NCBI GenBank assembly: GCA_022760355.1
Contig: JALEGB010000036.1
Coordinates: forward strand, 1 to 42,799
Reading direction: 5' to 3'
DNA: 42,799 nt
Source of the DNA: Neomegalonema sp.
Lineage (GTDB): Bacteria; Pseudomonadota; Alphaproteobacteria; Rhodobacterales; Rhodobacteraceae
In this document: positions 1 to 9,046 of the stretch, one piece after another
Numbering within the stretch: position 1 is the stretch's first letter
How the letters are laid out: each line of letters opens with the position of its first letter
Notes under the pieces: model-generated
Databases searched by the model: none
The model's input: the letters and a program-made list of their open reading frames with translations, nothing else
What the model was told of the DNA's origin: nothing
Translations under genes and position numbers: made by a program

Positions 1-100
1 CAGCGACGCTCGCCGGTGGAACCACACCGCCGTCGCGCCGCTTCCTGCCCCAAAAGCGCGTTTGACGGGCTGGCGACGACCAGATTTATGAGTTCGCGCC
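1..100. other. window edge, no gene recognised
   Basis: The first 100 bases lie downstream of the trpS stop codon. An open frame runs through them on the plus strand but continues antisense into trpS and resembles nothing known. I see no convincing gene, repeat or terminator here. Confidence 0.5.
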
Positions 101-1162
101 CTAGGAGCGCGTTCGCAGCAAACCCATCAGGTCATAAGTGTCGCGCAGCACCGGGCCCGCAATCGCCGCCGCCCGCTCCGCGCCATCGGCGAGCACCTGG
201 TCGATGTAATTGGGATCGTCCGCAAGCCGGCGCAGCTCCGACGCGATCGGCGCGAGCTTCTCGATCGCAAGCTCCGCCAGCGCCGGCTTGAATTCAGAGA
301 ACGGCTTACCGGCGTATTGCGTCAGCACGTCGTCCACCGTCCCGTCCGACAGGGCGGCGTAGATCGCGACGAGGTTGCGCGCCTCGGGCCGCTCCTCCAA
401 CCCATCCGCCGCGTCCGGCAGCGGCTCCGGATCGGTCTTCGCCTTCCGAATCTTCTGGGCGATCGTATCGGCGTCGTCCTTCAGGTTGATCCGGGACATG
501 TCGGAGGGTTCCGACTTCGACATTTTCTTCGAGCCGTCGCGCAAACTCATCACCCGCGCCGCCTCAGAACGAATCAGCGGCTCAGGCTGCGGAAAAAAGT
601 CTTCCGCGCCGAAATCATGATTGAACTTCTGCGCAATATCGCGGCTCAGCTCCAGATGCTGCTTCTGATCCTCGCCAATCGGCACGTGGGTCGCCCGATA
701 GGCGAGGATGTCGGCCGCCTGCAGCACCGGATAGGCGTAGAGACCAACAGACGCGTTCTCACGGTTTTTGCCGGCCTTTTCCTTGAACTGCGTCATGCGG
801 TTCACCCAACCGATCCGCGCCACACAGTTGAAAATCCACGCCAGCTCGGCATGTTCCGCGACTTGGCTCTGGTTGAAGATGATGCTTTTCTTCGCATCCA
901 ACCCGCAGGCCAGGAAGGCGGCGGTCAGTTCACGAATGCCGGTTCGAAGCGCCTCTGGATCCTGCAGGACGGTGTAAGCATGCAGATCAACGACGCAATA
1001 AAACCGATGTTCGAACTCGACACCGTCAAGGTTCTTATCCTGAAGCCGCACGAACTCACGCACGGCGCCCAGATAATTGCCCAGATGCAGGTTGCCGGTG
1101 GGCTGGACGCCCGAAAAGACCCGCGGCGGATGCCGGCGGGCCGGAGCCGCTGTCTCGTTCAT
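101..1162 (-). CDS. trpS: tryptophanyl-tRNA synthetase
   Basis: Class I aminoacyl-tRNA synthetase that charges tRNA-Trp with tryptophan in the cytoplasm. From the chosen start the protein has 353 residues, normal for bacterial TrpRS. The N-terminal [18 protein letters not shown] (about residues 17-33) carries the HIGH-type signature, and [10 protein letters not shown] is the KMSKS loop. The frame stays open for 27 codons further upstream, but that stretch is arginine-rich and unlike the family. The ATG at 1162 ([10 protein letters not shown]) puts the signature at the usual distance from the N-terminus. It is the last gene of a glnD-murJ-trpS run, 90 nt after murJ, and is probably co-transcribed with it. 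Confidence 0.96.
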   Translation of the reverse strand: MNETAAPARRHPPRVFSGVQPTGNLHLGNYLGAVREFVRLQDKNLDGVEFEHRFYCVVDLHAYTVLQDPEALRTGIRELTAAFLACGLDAKKSIIFNQSQVAEHAELAWIFNCVARIGWVNRMTQFKEKAGKNRENASVGLYAYPVLQAADILAYRATHVPIGEDQKQHLELSRDIAQKFNHDFGAEDFFPQPEPLIRSEAARVMSLRDGSKKMSKSEPSDMSRINLKDDADTIAQKIRKAKTDPEPLPDAADGLEERPEARNLVAIYAALSDGTVDDVLTQYAGKPFSEFKPALAELAIEKLAPIASELRRLADDPNYIDQVLADGAERAAAIAGPVLRDTYDLMGLLRTRS

Positions 1163-1252
1163 TAGTCTCGCCCTATCAAAGAATCTCAGGCGGCGGATAT
1201 CGCTCCACCGCCTCATCTGGTCAAGCTGCCGGCATCGACGCACGATGTCAGC

Positions 1253-2965
1253 TTAGTCTTTTTTCGGCGCCTCGCCGTCATCTTTCGCTTTGTCGGACGC
1301 CGCGGAAGCCGCGTCGTCCGTCGCGTCGTCGGACTTGGCCGAACGCTCATCCGGAGCCGATGAGGACCGCTCCGGCGTCGCTTCCGTCGGATCGTCCTTG
1401 CGCCGCCTAAGCATTGCGCGCAGCTCAGACGGCCGCAATGCGCCGGTTACAATCGCCGCGACGCCGTAGAGGCCCATGCCGCCAACCACCAGCAGAAGGA
1501 CATAGGGAAAGCGCCAGAATGGGTCGCTCAAACGCTCGGACCATGTCTCCCGCGCGAAATACAGCGCAGCGCCCATCGCAATGCTGGCCAAGATGACGCC
1601 TGCGCCGCGCGCCAGCAGCCGCGCATCAGCGCGATAAGCGTCCCCTTCGCGCAGCCCGCGCCACAACAGAACCACATTGAGCCAAGCCGCCGCCGAGGTC
1701 GCAATCGGCACCGAGTACCATGAGATGAAATCAAAAAAGGCCAGGCCAATGCTGAGCGCCGTATTGGTGGCCATGGACCAGACAGCGTAGCGCAACGGCG
1801 TGCGCGTATCCTCCGCAGCGAAATAAGCCGGGCTGAGCGCCTTTGCCAAGATATACGCCGGCAACCCCGATGAGTAGAGCGCGAGCGCCGCGCCCGTCGC
1901 CCGCACATCGGCTTCGCTGAATTGACCACGACCAAACAGCAGACGCACAATCTCGTCCGGAATCACGATCAGCGCGACCGCCGCCGGCATCGAGAAGGCG
2001 AAGGAGAGCTCAACCGCCCGGTTCAGCGCATGGTTGGCGCCGGCCGGATCTCCGGCCCGAATGCGTCGAGAAAGAGCCGGCAAAAGCGCAACCCCGATCG
2101 CGATGCCGACAACGCCGAGCGGCAGCTGGTAAATCCGATCCGCATAAGTCAGCCAAGCCACCGCCCCCGCGAACCAAGTGGCGATCGCAGTCCCGATCAA
2201 GATATTGATCTGCTGCACGCCGCCGGCGATTGCGCCTGGCGCGCCGATCTTAATCAATCGTGACAGATCAGGCGTCAGCACCGGCACTTTGAGACGCAGA
2301 ATCAGCCCGGCTCGCGCCGCCGACCGCGCGACAAGCAGAAACTGCAGAACTCCAGCGACGAACACCGCCCAGGACATGCAGTAGCCAATCAGCTTTTGCC
2401 GCTCCGGCCCCGCCCCTTCGGACGCCAGCGCCGCGCCGCCGATCGCCAAAATCATCGCCATATTCAGTAGGATAGGCGCACCAGCAGCAGCGGCGAACTT
2501 GCCGATTGAGTTGAGCACGCCGCTGTAAAGCGCCACCAGCGAGATAAACAGCAAATACGGAAACTGAACCCGAGTGAAAGCAGCGGCGAGATCGAACTTC
2601 GCCGGATCGTCGGCAAAGCCGGGCGCAATGACGAACACCAGCCAAGGGGTCGCCAACTGCGCGGCCAGCGTGAGCGCGACCAGGATCGCGAGCAGCCCCG
2701 ACAACGCGTCCTCAGCGAAATTTCGCGCCGCCCGACGGCCGTCGCCTTCAAGCATTTTGGCGAAGATCGGCACGAACGCCATACTAAACGCGCCCTCAGC
2801 GAAGAACCGCCGGAACAAGTTCGGCAGCCGGAACGCGACGAAAAACGCCTCCGCCACCGGCCCCGAGCCCAAAAAGGCGGCGATCATAATCTCACGGCCC
2901 AGCCCCAGGACGCGCGAGACCATCGTCAGCCCGCTGATCGTCATAAAAGCACGCAGCAGCCCCAC
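1253..2965 (-). CDS. murJ: lipid II flippase MurJ (MviN)
   Basis: Inner-membrane flippase of the MOP/MviN family that moves lipid II to the periplasmic face for peptidoglycan synthesis. The 570 residues open with LLRAFMTISGLTMVSRVLGLGREIMIA, the family N-terminus, and continue as a chain of hydrophobic segments consistent with 14 membrane helices up to about residue 515. The start is a GTG preceded by a strong AAGGGG Shine-Dalgarno sequence. The last 50 or so residues, after LRAMLRRRKDD, form a hydrophilic tail rich in Asp, Lys, Ser and Ala, which is longer than usual and probably disordered in the cytoplasm. It lies between glnD and trpS, the conserved alphaproteobacterial order. Confidence 0.96.
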   Translation of the reverse strand: MGLLRAFMTISGLTMVSRVLGLGREIMIAAFLGSGPVAEAFFVAFRLPNLFRRFFAEGAFSMAFVPIFAKMLEGDGRRAARNFAEDALSGLLAILVALTLAAQLATPWLVFVIAPGFADDPAKFDLAAAFTRVQFPYLLFISLVALYSGVLNSIGKFAAAAGAPILLNMAMILAIGGAALASEGAGPERQKLIGYCMSWAVFVAGVLQFLLVARSAARAGLILRLKVPVLTPDLSRLIKIGAPGAIAGGVQQINILIGTAIATWFAGAVAWLTYADRIYQLPLGVVGIAIGVALLPALSRRIRAGDPAGANHALNRAVELSFAFSMPAAVALIVIPDEIVRLLFGRGQFSEADVRATGAALALYSSGLPAYILAKALSPAYFAAEDTRTPLRYAVWSMATNTALSIGLAFFDFISWYSVPIATSAAAWLNVVLLWRGLREGDAYRADARLLARGAGVILASIAMGAALYFARETWSERLSDPFWRFPYVLLLVVGGMGLYGVAAIVTGALRPSELRAMLRRRKDDPTEATPERSSSAPDERSAKSDDATDDAASAASDKAKDDGEAPKKD

Positions 2966-3000
2966 CCCAGCCCCCTTATTTTAAACTTCGCGCATGTATC

Positions 3001-3021
3001 GCGCCGCTTGAATTGCGGCGC
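3001..3021. repeat. inverted repeat between glnD and murJ
   Basis: A perfect 7-bp stem (GCGCCGC at 3001-3007, GCGGCGC at 3015-3021) encloses a 7-nt loop. T residues follow it on the plus strand only, so it is not a textbook terminator for the minus-strand operon. It could be a processing or attenuation hairpin in the glnD-murJ mRNA. Confidence 0.45.
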
Positions 3022-3047
3022 TTTTATAGCTCGGCAGGAATAGAAAA

Positions 3048-3065
3048 TCGCTGATCTTTTAGCGA
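3048..3065 (-). terminator. weak terminator-like hairpin after glnD
   Basis: On the minus strand, just after the glnD stop codon, TCGCT and AGCGA form a 5-bp stem with an 8-nt loop, followed by the T-rich run TTTTCTATT. The stem is short, so it may only reduce read-through into murJ. Confidence 0.35.
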
Positions 3066-3076
3066 CTGCAGCATCA

Positions 3077-5890
3077 TCACGCCGCTTCGCCGGACCGCTC
3101 GATCGCCTCCAACAGCGCTTCTTCGATTTTGCGCTGTTTCACCACCGACGTGACCTTCATTCCGAACAGATCTTTGACGTAGAAAACATCCACTGCATGT
3201 TCGCCATAGGTCGCAATCAAGGCGGAGGAGATATTGATGTTGGCGCCGGCGAGGGCCCGCGCCAGATCGTAGAGCAGCCCCACCCTGTCCCGCGCATTCA
3301 CCTCAATGACGGTGAACACATCGGACGCGGCGTTATCGAACGCCACAAACGGCGCGACATCGAACGGCCGCTCACGCGGACGCAGCTTGCGCCGCTCCCG
3401 CAACGCGTCCCGAGCAACGACCTCGCCGCGCAGAGCCCGACCAATCGCGCGGCGGATGCTTTCCTGTCGCTCAGCGTCAACTGTGGCTTCGCCCTCATCG
3501 TCCGCAATCCAAAACGTGTTGATGACAGCGCCATCTTTGGTGGTGAAGCCGCGCGCATCCACGACCGAAGCGCCCGCCAGCGCAATCGCTCCGGCCATCC
3601 GCGCGAACAAGCCGGAATGGTCGGCGGTGACGATCGCAACCACAGCGGCGCCCCGCTCCGGGGCCGGCCGGATCTCGATCCGCATCAATGGCGGTTTTTC
3701 GCCAGCCGCGATGTCGTCGCTATCCGCCTGGGCCATCGTCGCATGAAGCAGGTGCAGCTCCGTCGGCAGCGACAGCCAATAGGTCGGCGCGAACCGTTTG
3801 ACGTAATTCTCCCAAACCTCGTCGGACCAATTGCACCCCGCCTCGTTCAGCGCTGCGCGCAACATGCGCTGTGCTTCGCGCGCCCGCTCCGCCCGGCTGC
3901 GCCCGCCTTCATCGCCGGTCAGCTCGGCCCAGGTTTCCTCATAAAGGTCTCGCAGCAATTGCGCCTTCCAATTGGTCCAAACGCCCGGCCCAACGGCGCG
4001 AATGTCACATGCGGTCAGAAGGTAAAGCAATTTCAAGCGTTTGGGGCTGCGCACGAGATCGGCGAAGTCGCGCACAGTCGCCGGATCGGAGATGTCGCGC
4101 CGCTGCGCCGTATCGGACATGATCAAGTGCCACCGCACCAGCCACGCGATCAGCTCCGTTTCGCCGGCCGTCATATCGAGATCCGCGCAGACCTCGCGCG
4201 CGATGCCTTCGCCGAGGATCGAGTGATCATCCGGCAACCCCTTGCCAATGTCATGCAGGAGCAACGCCACTGAAATCACACGCAGATCATCAAGCTCCTG
4301 CGCAATTTTAGTTTCGATCGGGTGCGCCTCTCTCATCTCGCCAGCATAGATTTTTCGCAGCATGTCGAGCGCAACGATCGTGTGCTCATCCACCGTGTAG
4401 TGATGATACATGTTGAACTGCATCAGGCCGGTAATGCGCCCGAACTCAGGGATCAGCCGCCCGAGAATATTGATCTCGCTTAGCCGGCGCAGCGCGCGAA
4501 CCGGGTCCTTCGAATCAGAGATCAGATCAAGCAGCAGACGCCGCGCTTCCGGATCGGCGCGGAAGGCGTCGTCCACCAAGCGGCGGTTTTGATGCATGCG
4601 GCGCAGCGCGTCGGAATGGATCAGCACCCCGCGCCGAACGCCCTCATGCACAAGCCGCAGCATCGCGACTGGCTCCCGTTCGAAATGGTCCAGATCCGTC
4701 AGAGTCAGGCGGCCGTCTTTGATGGTCAGCCATTCTTCTTCCGGCTGCTCAGGCCCGCTCTTGAACAGTCGCATCAACCCGCCCAGAAACGGCGGCGACT
4801 TTTTATGTTGAGCCTCCAAGGCGGCGCAGAAGATCCGGGTCAGATCGCCCACGGCTTTGGCCGCGAGGAAATAGCGCTGCATCAACCGCTCGACGGGCCG
4901 CTGGGCGTCCGTCGCCCGATATCCCAGCCGCTCCGCCAGCTCCACCTGCAGATCGAAGGTCAACTTTTCCTGTGCACGCCCGGCCGTGTAATGCAGCGCG
5001 CATCGGACGGTCCACAAATGATCGGACGCCGCCTTAAATCGCGTGACCTCCTCTTCGGTAAACACGCCTTTCTCCACCAGATCTTCTGGCTCATCCGCGC
5101 GATAGAGGTATTTCGCAATCCAGTAGAGCGTTTGCAGATCGCGCAACGCGCCTTTGCTTTCCTTGACGTTCGGCTCCAACAGAAACCGCGAATCGCCAGC
5201 GCGGGCGTGGCGCGCGTCCCGCTCGGCGAGCTTATCGGCGACAAACTCCGGGCCAGTGCTGCTGAACAGACCGGTCCATAGCCGCTCGGAGAGGCTGTCA
5301 AACAAACCTTGATCACCGGCGAGGAAACGCTTTTCCAACAGGGATGTCTTGATCGTCAGATCGCTCGCCGCCAAGCGCACGCATTCATCGGCGCTGCGAG
5401 TCGCGTGGCCGACTTTGAACTTCAGATCCCACAGGATGTAGAGCGTGGCTTCAATCACGCTCTCCCCCCACGCCGTCTGCTTATAGGGGGTGATGAAGAG
5501 CAGATCGACATCCGAATGCGGCGCCATCTCGCCGCGCCCATAGCCGCCCACGGCCGCGAGCGCGATCTGCTCGGCCTTCGTCGGCGCGCCAAGGCGGAGC
5601 AGCTTTTCAGCGACGAATCGGAACGCCGCGATAACAACCGCATCGGTCAACCCAGCAATGGCGCGCGCAGTCACGGAACCAGCGCGGCGTTCGCTCTCGA
5701 AGCGCGCTTTGACATGCGCCCGGCTGCGCTCAAGCGCCTCACGCAGATGTTTTGCGGCGGCCAGTCGACGAGAAGCGTCATCGCCCGGACCCTCAGCGAT
5801 CGGCTCCAGCTCCGCCAACAGCGCCTCCGCACCATCGACGCCCAAATAGGCCATGGTCGCCTGCGGCTCATCCATACGATCATCCGCCAA
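3077..5890 (-). CDS. glnD: bifunctional uridylyltransferase/uridylyl-removing enzyme GlnD
   Basis: Main nitrogen sensor: it uridylylates PII proteins when glutamine is low and deuridylylates them when it is high. The 937 residues have the standard order: a nucleotidyltransferase domain with GGYGRGEMAPHSDVDLL (residues 115-131, metal-binding Asp127 and Asp129), a PII-uridylyltransferase helical region, an HD hydrolase domain with LLLHDIGKG (His546-Asp547) preceded by YHHYTVDEHT, and two C-terminal ACT domains (roughly 740-815 and 855-930) for glutamine sensing. The chosen start is TTG because AAGGAA lies 6 nt upstream of it; an in-frame ATG five codons later lacks such a site. It is the first gene of the glnD-murJ-trpS run. 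Confidence 0.97.
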   Translation of the reverse strand: MADDRMDEPQATMAYLGVDGAEALLAELEPIAEGPGDDASRRLAAAKHLREALERSRAHVKARFESERRAGSVTARAIAGLTDAVVIAAFRFVAEKLLRLGAPTKAEQIALAAVGGYGRGEMAPHSDVDLLFITPYKQTAWGESVIEATLYILWDLKFKVGHATRSADECVRLAASDLTIKTSLLEKRFLAGDQGLFDSLSERLWTGLFSSTGPEFVADKLAERDARHARAGDSRFLLEPNVKESKGALRDLQTLYWIAKYLYRADEPEDLVEKGVFTEEEVTRFKAASDHLWTVRCALHYTAGRAQEKLTFDLQVELAERLGYRATDAQRPVERLMQRYFLAAKAVGDLTRIFCAALEAQHKKSPPFLGGLMRLFKSGPEQPEEEWLTIKDGRLTLTDLDHFEREPVAMLRLVHEGVRRGVLIHSDALRRMHQNRRLVDDAFRADPEARRLLLDLISDSKDPVRALRRLSEINILGRLIPEFGRITGLMQFNMYHHYTVDEHTIVALDMLRKIYAGEMREAHPIETKIAQELDDLRVISVALLLHDIGKGLPDDHSILGEGIAREVCADLDMTAGETELIAWLVRWHLIMSDTAQRRDISDPATVRDFADLVRSPKRLKLLYLLTACDIRAVGPGVWTNWKAQLLRDLYEETWAELTGDEGGRSRAERAREAQRMLRAALNEAGCNWSDEVWENYVKRFAPTYWLSLPTELHLLHATMAQADSDDIAAGEKPPLMRIEIRPAPERGAAVVAIVTADHSGLFARMAGAIALAGASVVDARGFTTKDGAVINTFWIADDEGEATVDAERQESIRRAIGRALRGEVVARDALRERRKLRPRERPFDVAPFVAFDNAASDVFTVIEVNARDRVGLLYDLARALAGANINISSALIATYGEHAVDVFYVKDLFGMKVTSVVKQRKIEEALLEAIERSGEAA

Positions 5891-5896
5891 GGGCCG

Positions 5897-5904
5897 TTCC
5901 TTCC
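5897..5904 (-). promoter_or_regulatory. ribosome-binding site fixing the glnD TTG start
   Basis: On the minus strand this reads GGAAGGAA, with its 3' end 6 nt before the TTG at 5890. This supports the rare TTG start over the later in-frame ATG. Confidence 0.55.
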
Positions 5905-6054
5905 GACTGAGTTCGTTTCAGCCTGCGACCACCGCGGCCCAAACTCCTTTTGTGAGCAGCATCGGCTCGAGAGGGCCGCGCAAACACAGGCGCGCTGACG
6001 CCGGGCGCGCCCGGCAAGACTAGGCCCTAACGGTTTCACTGGTGTATCGAAAGG

Positions 6055-6090
6055 CCCAAAACAAACGCCGGCCCCAAGTGGGACCGGCGC
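6055..6090 (-). terminator. intrinsic terminator of the PBP activator-like gene
   Basis: On the minus strand CGCCGG and CCGGCG (6084-6089 and 6066-6071) pair. An A-C mismatch, three more G-C pairs and a 4-nt loop follow inside. The T-rich sequence TTTGTTTT comes straight after the stem, and it sits about 50 nt after the stop codon of the lipoprotein gene. Confidence 0.7.
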
Positions 6091-6135
6091 GCATATTGTC
6101 AAAAATTGGCTGGCGCGCGCCCGCGCCGACGCGAC

Positions 6136-7422
6136 TCAGTAGCCCGAGAAGGTCTTCGGCGCCGGCGCGAGAACCTTGAACTCGCCCTCGGCGACTTCGA
6201 GGATCGCCAGGCCGCGATCGTTCAAACCATCCTTGCGGAAGCGGTAGACGCCGTTCACCCCGGCGAAGCCGGATGGCGCCGTGATCGCCTCAACGGTGAA
6301 CGGGTAACGCTCGCTCTTGCCGCGGGCTTCCGCCAGCATCGCGCCAGCTGCGGCGACAGCATCATATCCCAGCGGCGCCAGCGCGTGCGGACGCTCGCCA
6401 TAGGCTGCGACATAGCGCTCGGAGAAGGCGGCTCGCGGCGCAGGCTCCGGCGCGGCGAACCAGCCGCCGCGCAAAGCGACTTCTTTCAGCGTCGAGGCGC
6501 TGTTCCAGATGCCCGCGCCCAAGAACTTCGTCTTGGTCGGCGAGACGTCAAAATAGGCCAGATAGGCGCCAACCGACTGCAGCGCCTGCCCCGACTCGGC
6601 GATAAAGACGCCGTCAACCTTCGCGGTCTTGGAAAAGGCTTTGTGGGTCGACGCGTAACTGCGCACGCCCGCTTCAATCCCGCTGAAATTGCGCTCATAC
6701 CGCTCCGTCGCGACCAGCTCAACGCCATAGCGCGCCGCCGAAACGCCAAGCGCCGCAAGCATCACCTCGCCTTGTTTGGTCGCCGGCGCCAACGCGCCAA
6801 TCTTGCGGATGCCCTTGCTGGCGGCGTATGCGACGACGCGATCAATCTCGGTCTCAAGCAAAATACCGCCGAGGAAAATATTGCCGCCGGCCACGTTGGC
6901 GTCCGTCGTGAAAGCAAGAACGGGCAGCCCGCCCTTCGCCGCGACGGGTCCCGCCGCCGATACGGAAGTGCTGAAGAGCGGGCCAACGATCAACGCCGCG
7001 CCTTCTGCGACAGCTTTCTCCGCCGCCGCTGCGGCGCCCTCCGGCGTACCGGCCGTATCATACACCCGAACGACGACAGAAGGGTCGCCGATATCGCGCG
7101 CCGCGAGCTGCGCGGCTTTCGCGATCGAGTTGGCGACCTTGCCCACGCCCGGGTTCGCAGCGCCAATTGGCGCGAGCACAGCGATCAGCGCCTTGCCGCC
7201 CACCGGCTCGACCGCAACCGTCCGTCCGAGTTCGCCAGCTGGTTTCTCAACTGGCTTCGTCGCAATTTCTGGCGCCGTGCTAGACGCTTTTTCCGGCGCT
7301 TTCGCGCCGCAACCGGCCACAACAAGCGCCATTGCCGTCGCAGCGGCCGCCCGCGCAACATTGCGCGCTTTCTTTCCGATCTCAAATCCGCTCAAACCAA
7401 GCGCCGCGCTCATGCTGCCCAT
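6136..7422 (-). CDS. penicillin-binding protein activator-like lipoprotein
   Basis: Predicted lipoprotein of 428 residues with a type I periplasmic-binding (Leu/Ile/Val-binding) fold. After a hydrophobic segment comes the lipobox VVAGC, with Cys38 as the lipidation site. A Pro/Ala/Lys linker follows, then the binding-fold body beginning TVAVEPVGGKALIAVLAPIGAANPGVG and including ALIVGPLFSTSVSAAGPVAAKGGLPVLAF. Genes of this kind beside rsmI are usually annotated as penicillin-binding protein activators, related to LpoA, which stimulates peptidoglycan polymerases from the outer membrane. That role is inferred from family and position. The ATG at 7422 follows AAGGTG; a second ATG at 7413 is possible, and the further upstream frame has no signal-peptide character. 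Confidence 0.8.
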   Translation of the reverse strand: MGSMSAALGLSGFEIGKKARNVARAAAATAMALVVAGCGAKAPEKASSTAPEIATKPVEKPAGELGRTVAVEPVGGKALIAVLAPIGAANPGVGKVANSIAKAAQLAARDIGDPSVVVRVYDTAGTPEGAAAAAEKAVAEGAALIVGPLFSTSVSAAGPVAAKGGLPVLAFTTDANVAGGNIFLGGILLETEIDRVVAYAASKGIRKIGALAPATKQGEVMLAALGVSAARYGVELVATERYERNFSGIEAGVRSYASTHKAFSKTAKVDGVFIAESGQALQSVGAYLAYFDVSPTKTKFLGAGIWNSASTLKEVALRGGWFAAPEPAPRAAFSERYVAAYGERPHALAPLGYDAVAAAGAMLAEARGKSERYPFTVEAITAPSGFAGVNGVYRFRKDGLNDRGLAILEVAEGEFKVLAPAPKTFSGY

Positions 7423-7526
7423 CACCTTGCATCCCTTGCTCTCGGTCGCACCCGGGGTCGGCGCAAATTTCACCGATGGGCGCGATGTCCTTAGCGGCGC
7501 TCGACATTCGCTCGCCGGACCGCGCT

Positions 7527-7534
7527 GATATAAA
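7527..7534 (+). promoter_or_regulatory. candidate extended -10 promoter of rsmI
   Basis: TGATATAAA (from 7526) fits an extended -10 element (TG-N-TATAAT with one mismatch), about 60 nt before rsmI. No convincing -35 is seen, which extended -10 promoters tolerate. Confidence 0.35.
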
Positions 7535-7544
7535 TTAGGCCGCA

Positions 7545-7574
7545 ACGAAGGCGACTATTGGGCGCCGCCTTCGT
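7545..7574 (+). repeat. 9-bp inverted repeat in the rsmI leader
   Basis: ACGAAGGCG (7545-7553) and CGCCTTCGT (7566-7574) are perfect inverted copies around a 12-nt spacer. They lie between the candidate -10 element and the rsmI start, so they would form a hairpin near the 5' end of the mRNA or act as an operator. Confidence 0.5.
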
Positions 7575-7594
7575 CCGGAACGGGTAGAGATATC

Positions 7595-8554
7595 ATGCGA
7601 GGAAGTAAACGATTGGAAAACGCGGACGAGCAACGTCAAGATTCTGTTGAGGATTGTGCGCCGCTGTCAGCGGGCTTGTATTTCGCCGCAACGCCCATCG
7701 GAACAGCGGCCGACATCACTTTGCGCGTGCTCGATACGTTGCGCCGCGCCGATATTCTGGTCGCCGAGGACACCCGGGTGCTGCGCCGATTGATGGAAAT
7801 CCATTCGGTGCCCTTGGCCGGTCGCCCTCTTATTTCCTACCATGATCGGAACGGCCCTGAGGCCCGACCAAAGATCTTACGACTGCTGGCGGAGGGAAAA
7901 AGCGTTGTCTACGCCTCAGACGCGGGCACGCCGCTTGTCGCGGATCCAGGCTTTCGACTGGCTGAAGAGGCGCGCGAAGCCGGCGCAACCATTGTCTCCC
8001 TGCCCGGCCCTTCCGCGGTCCTCGTCGCGCTGCTGGCGTCAGGGTTGCCGACCGACGCCTTCGCCTTTTGCGGCTTTCCCCCGCCAAAATCGGGGAAAAG
8101 GCGCAAATGGCTTGCGCATTGGCGCAGCACGCCGGGCACGCTGCTTTTCTTTGAATCGCCGCGTCGCCTCGCTGAAACCCTAGCGGACATGGGCGCCGCG
8201 CTTGGGGATCGACCGGCTGCGGTCATGCGGGAGCTGACCAAGCGATTTGAGGAAACGAGGCGCGGGATGTTGCTTGAGCTCGCGGAAACCTACGCCGCAA
8301 TGGAGCCGCCAAAAGGCGAAGCGGTCATCGCCGTTGGTCCCGCGCCCGCCAACTTGGACCAGGCGGGGCCGCAGGAGATTGATCACGCGCTTGAAGAATT
8401 AATGCGCTTGGAAAGTCTGAAAGATGCGGTTAGAACAGTTGCAGAACAAACCGGCGCGCCACGCAAGCTGGTCTATGATCGCGCAATCGCGCTGCGCGCG
8501 CAAATGGCTGAAGCTGAAGCGCAGAATGACGATGGCGAGCCGGAGGAGAAGTAA
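7595..8554 (+). CDS. rsmI: 16S rRNA (cytidine(1402)-2'-O)-methyltransferase
   Basis: SAM-dependent methyltransferase of the tetrapyrrole methylase fold that 2'-O-methylates C1402 in the ribosomal P site. The 319 residues contain GLYFAATPIGTAADITLRVLDTLRRADILVAEDTR, YASDAGTPLVADPGFRLAEEA and LPGPSAVLVALLASGLPTDAFAFCGFPP, all family signatures. The ATG at 7595 has a poor ribosome site. A TTG six codons later (7613) has GAGGAAG 7 nt upstream and would still leave the whole domain, so the true start may be there. It is divergent from the activator-like lipoprotein and is followed by yraN 38 nt downstream. Confidence 0.95.
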   Translation: MRGSKRLENADEQRQDSVEDCAPLSAGLYFAATPIGTAADITLRVLDTLRRADILVAEDTRVLRRLMEIHSVPLAGRPLISYHDRNGPEARPKILRLLAEGKSVVYASDAGTPLVADPGFRLAEEAREAGATIVSLPGPSAVLVALLASGLPTDAFAFCGFPPPKSGKRRKWLAHWRSTPGTLLFFESPRRLAETLADMGAALGDRPAAVMRELTKRFEETRRGMLLELAETYAAMEPPKGEAVIAVGPAPANLDQAGPQEIDHALEELMRLESLKDAVRTVAEQTGAPRKLVYDRAIALRAQMAEAEAQNDDGEPEEK

Positions 8555-8592
8555 ACCCGCCGCATAGCGACGGGAGGTTGGGGGAACCACGC

Positions 8593-9012
8593 ATGAAACG
8601 CGACATCAAGCCGGGCGACGCGGCCAAACCGCGCCAACGCGCACAGCGGAACGCCCGCCGAGGGCGTAGTAGTGACGCTTGGGGTCGCGCCGCGGAGGCG
8701 CAAGCCGCTCAATGGTATCGGGCGCGAGGCGGCGATGTTCTTGCTGAGCGAAAACGCACCGCGGCGGGGGAGATTGATCTGGTCGTGAGGATTGGGGATG
8801 TCCTGGCAATCGTAGAGGTGCGCGCGCGCCGGCGGCTCGACTCCGCCCGGGCGGCGCTCTCGGCGCGAGATTGGCCGCGACTGAGCGGCGGCGCCGAGAT
8901 TTGCGCCGCTGAGTATGGCTGCGCGGACATTCGGATTGATCTTGCCGCCGTCAGCGGCGATGGATCAATCGACGTCATTGAAAATGCAGGGTTAGAATGC
9001 CCCTTTGATTAA
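8593..9012 (+). CDS. yraN: YraN family nuclease-fold protein (UPF0102)
   Basis: Small protein of 139 residues with the restriction-endonuclease-like YraN fold: the conserved WGRAAEAQAAQWYRARGGDVLAERKRTAAGEIDLVV contains the GEIDLV motif, followed by LAIVEVRAR. Its precise cellular role is not known; the neighbouring rsmI is a conserved partner across proteobacteria. The ATG at 8593 is preceded by a G-rich Shine-Dalgarno-like stretch; an in-frame TTG at 8578 sits directly on a GGGAGG and is less likely. The first 35 residues are basic and lie before the domain. Confidence 0.85.
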   Translation: MKRDIKPGDAAKPRQRAQRNARRGRSSDAWGRAAEAQAAQWYRARGGDVLAERKRTAAGEIDLVVRIGDVLAIVEVRARRRLDSARAALSARDWPRLSGGAEICAAEYGCADIRIDLAAVSGDGSIDVIENAGLECPFD

Positions 9013-9046
9013 GGTGCGCGCCTGTTGCGCGCTGGGGAGGGGATTT

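Noticed and set aside
3197-4273. Open frame of 358 codons on the plus strand opposite glnD
   Set aside because: Antisense to the HD and ACT domains of GlnD, without ribosome site or domain.
6000-6015. 16-bp perfect palindrome GCCGGGCGCGCCCGGC upstream of glnD
   Set aside because: Pure G/C palindromes of this kind are expected by chance in GC-rich sequence, and no promoter feature ties to it.
6106-7494. Open frame of 462 codons on the plus strand opposite the PBP activator-like gene
   Set aside because: Arginine-rich, unlike any known protein, and antisense to a gene with a clear lipobox and binding fold. GC-rich codon structure explains such shadow frames.
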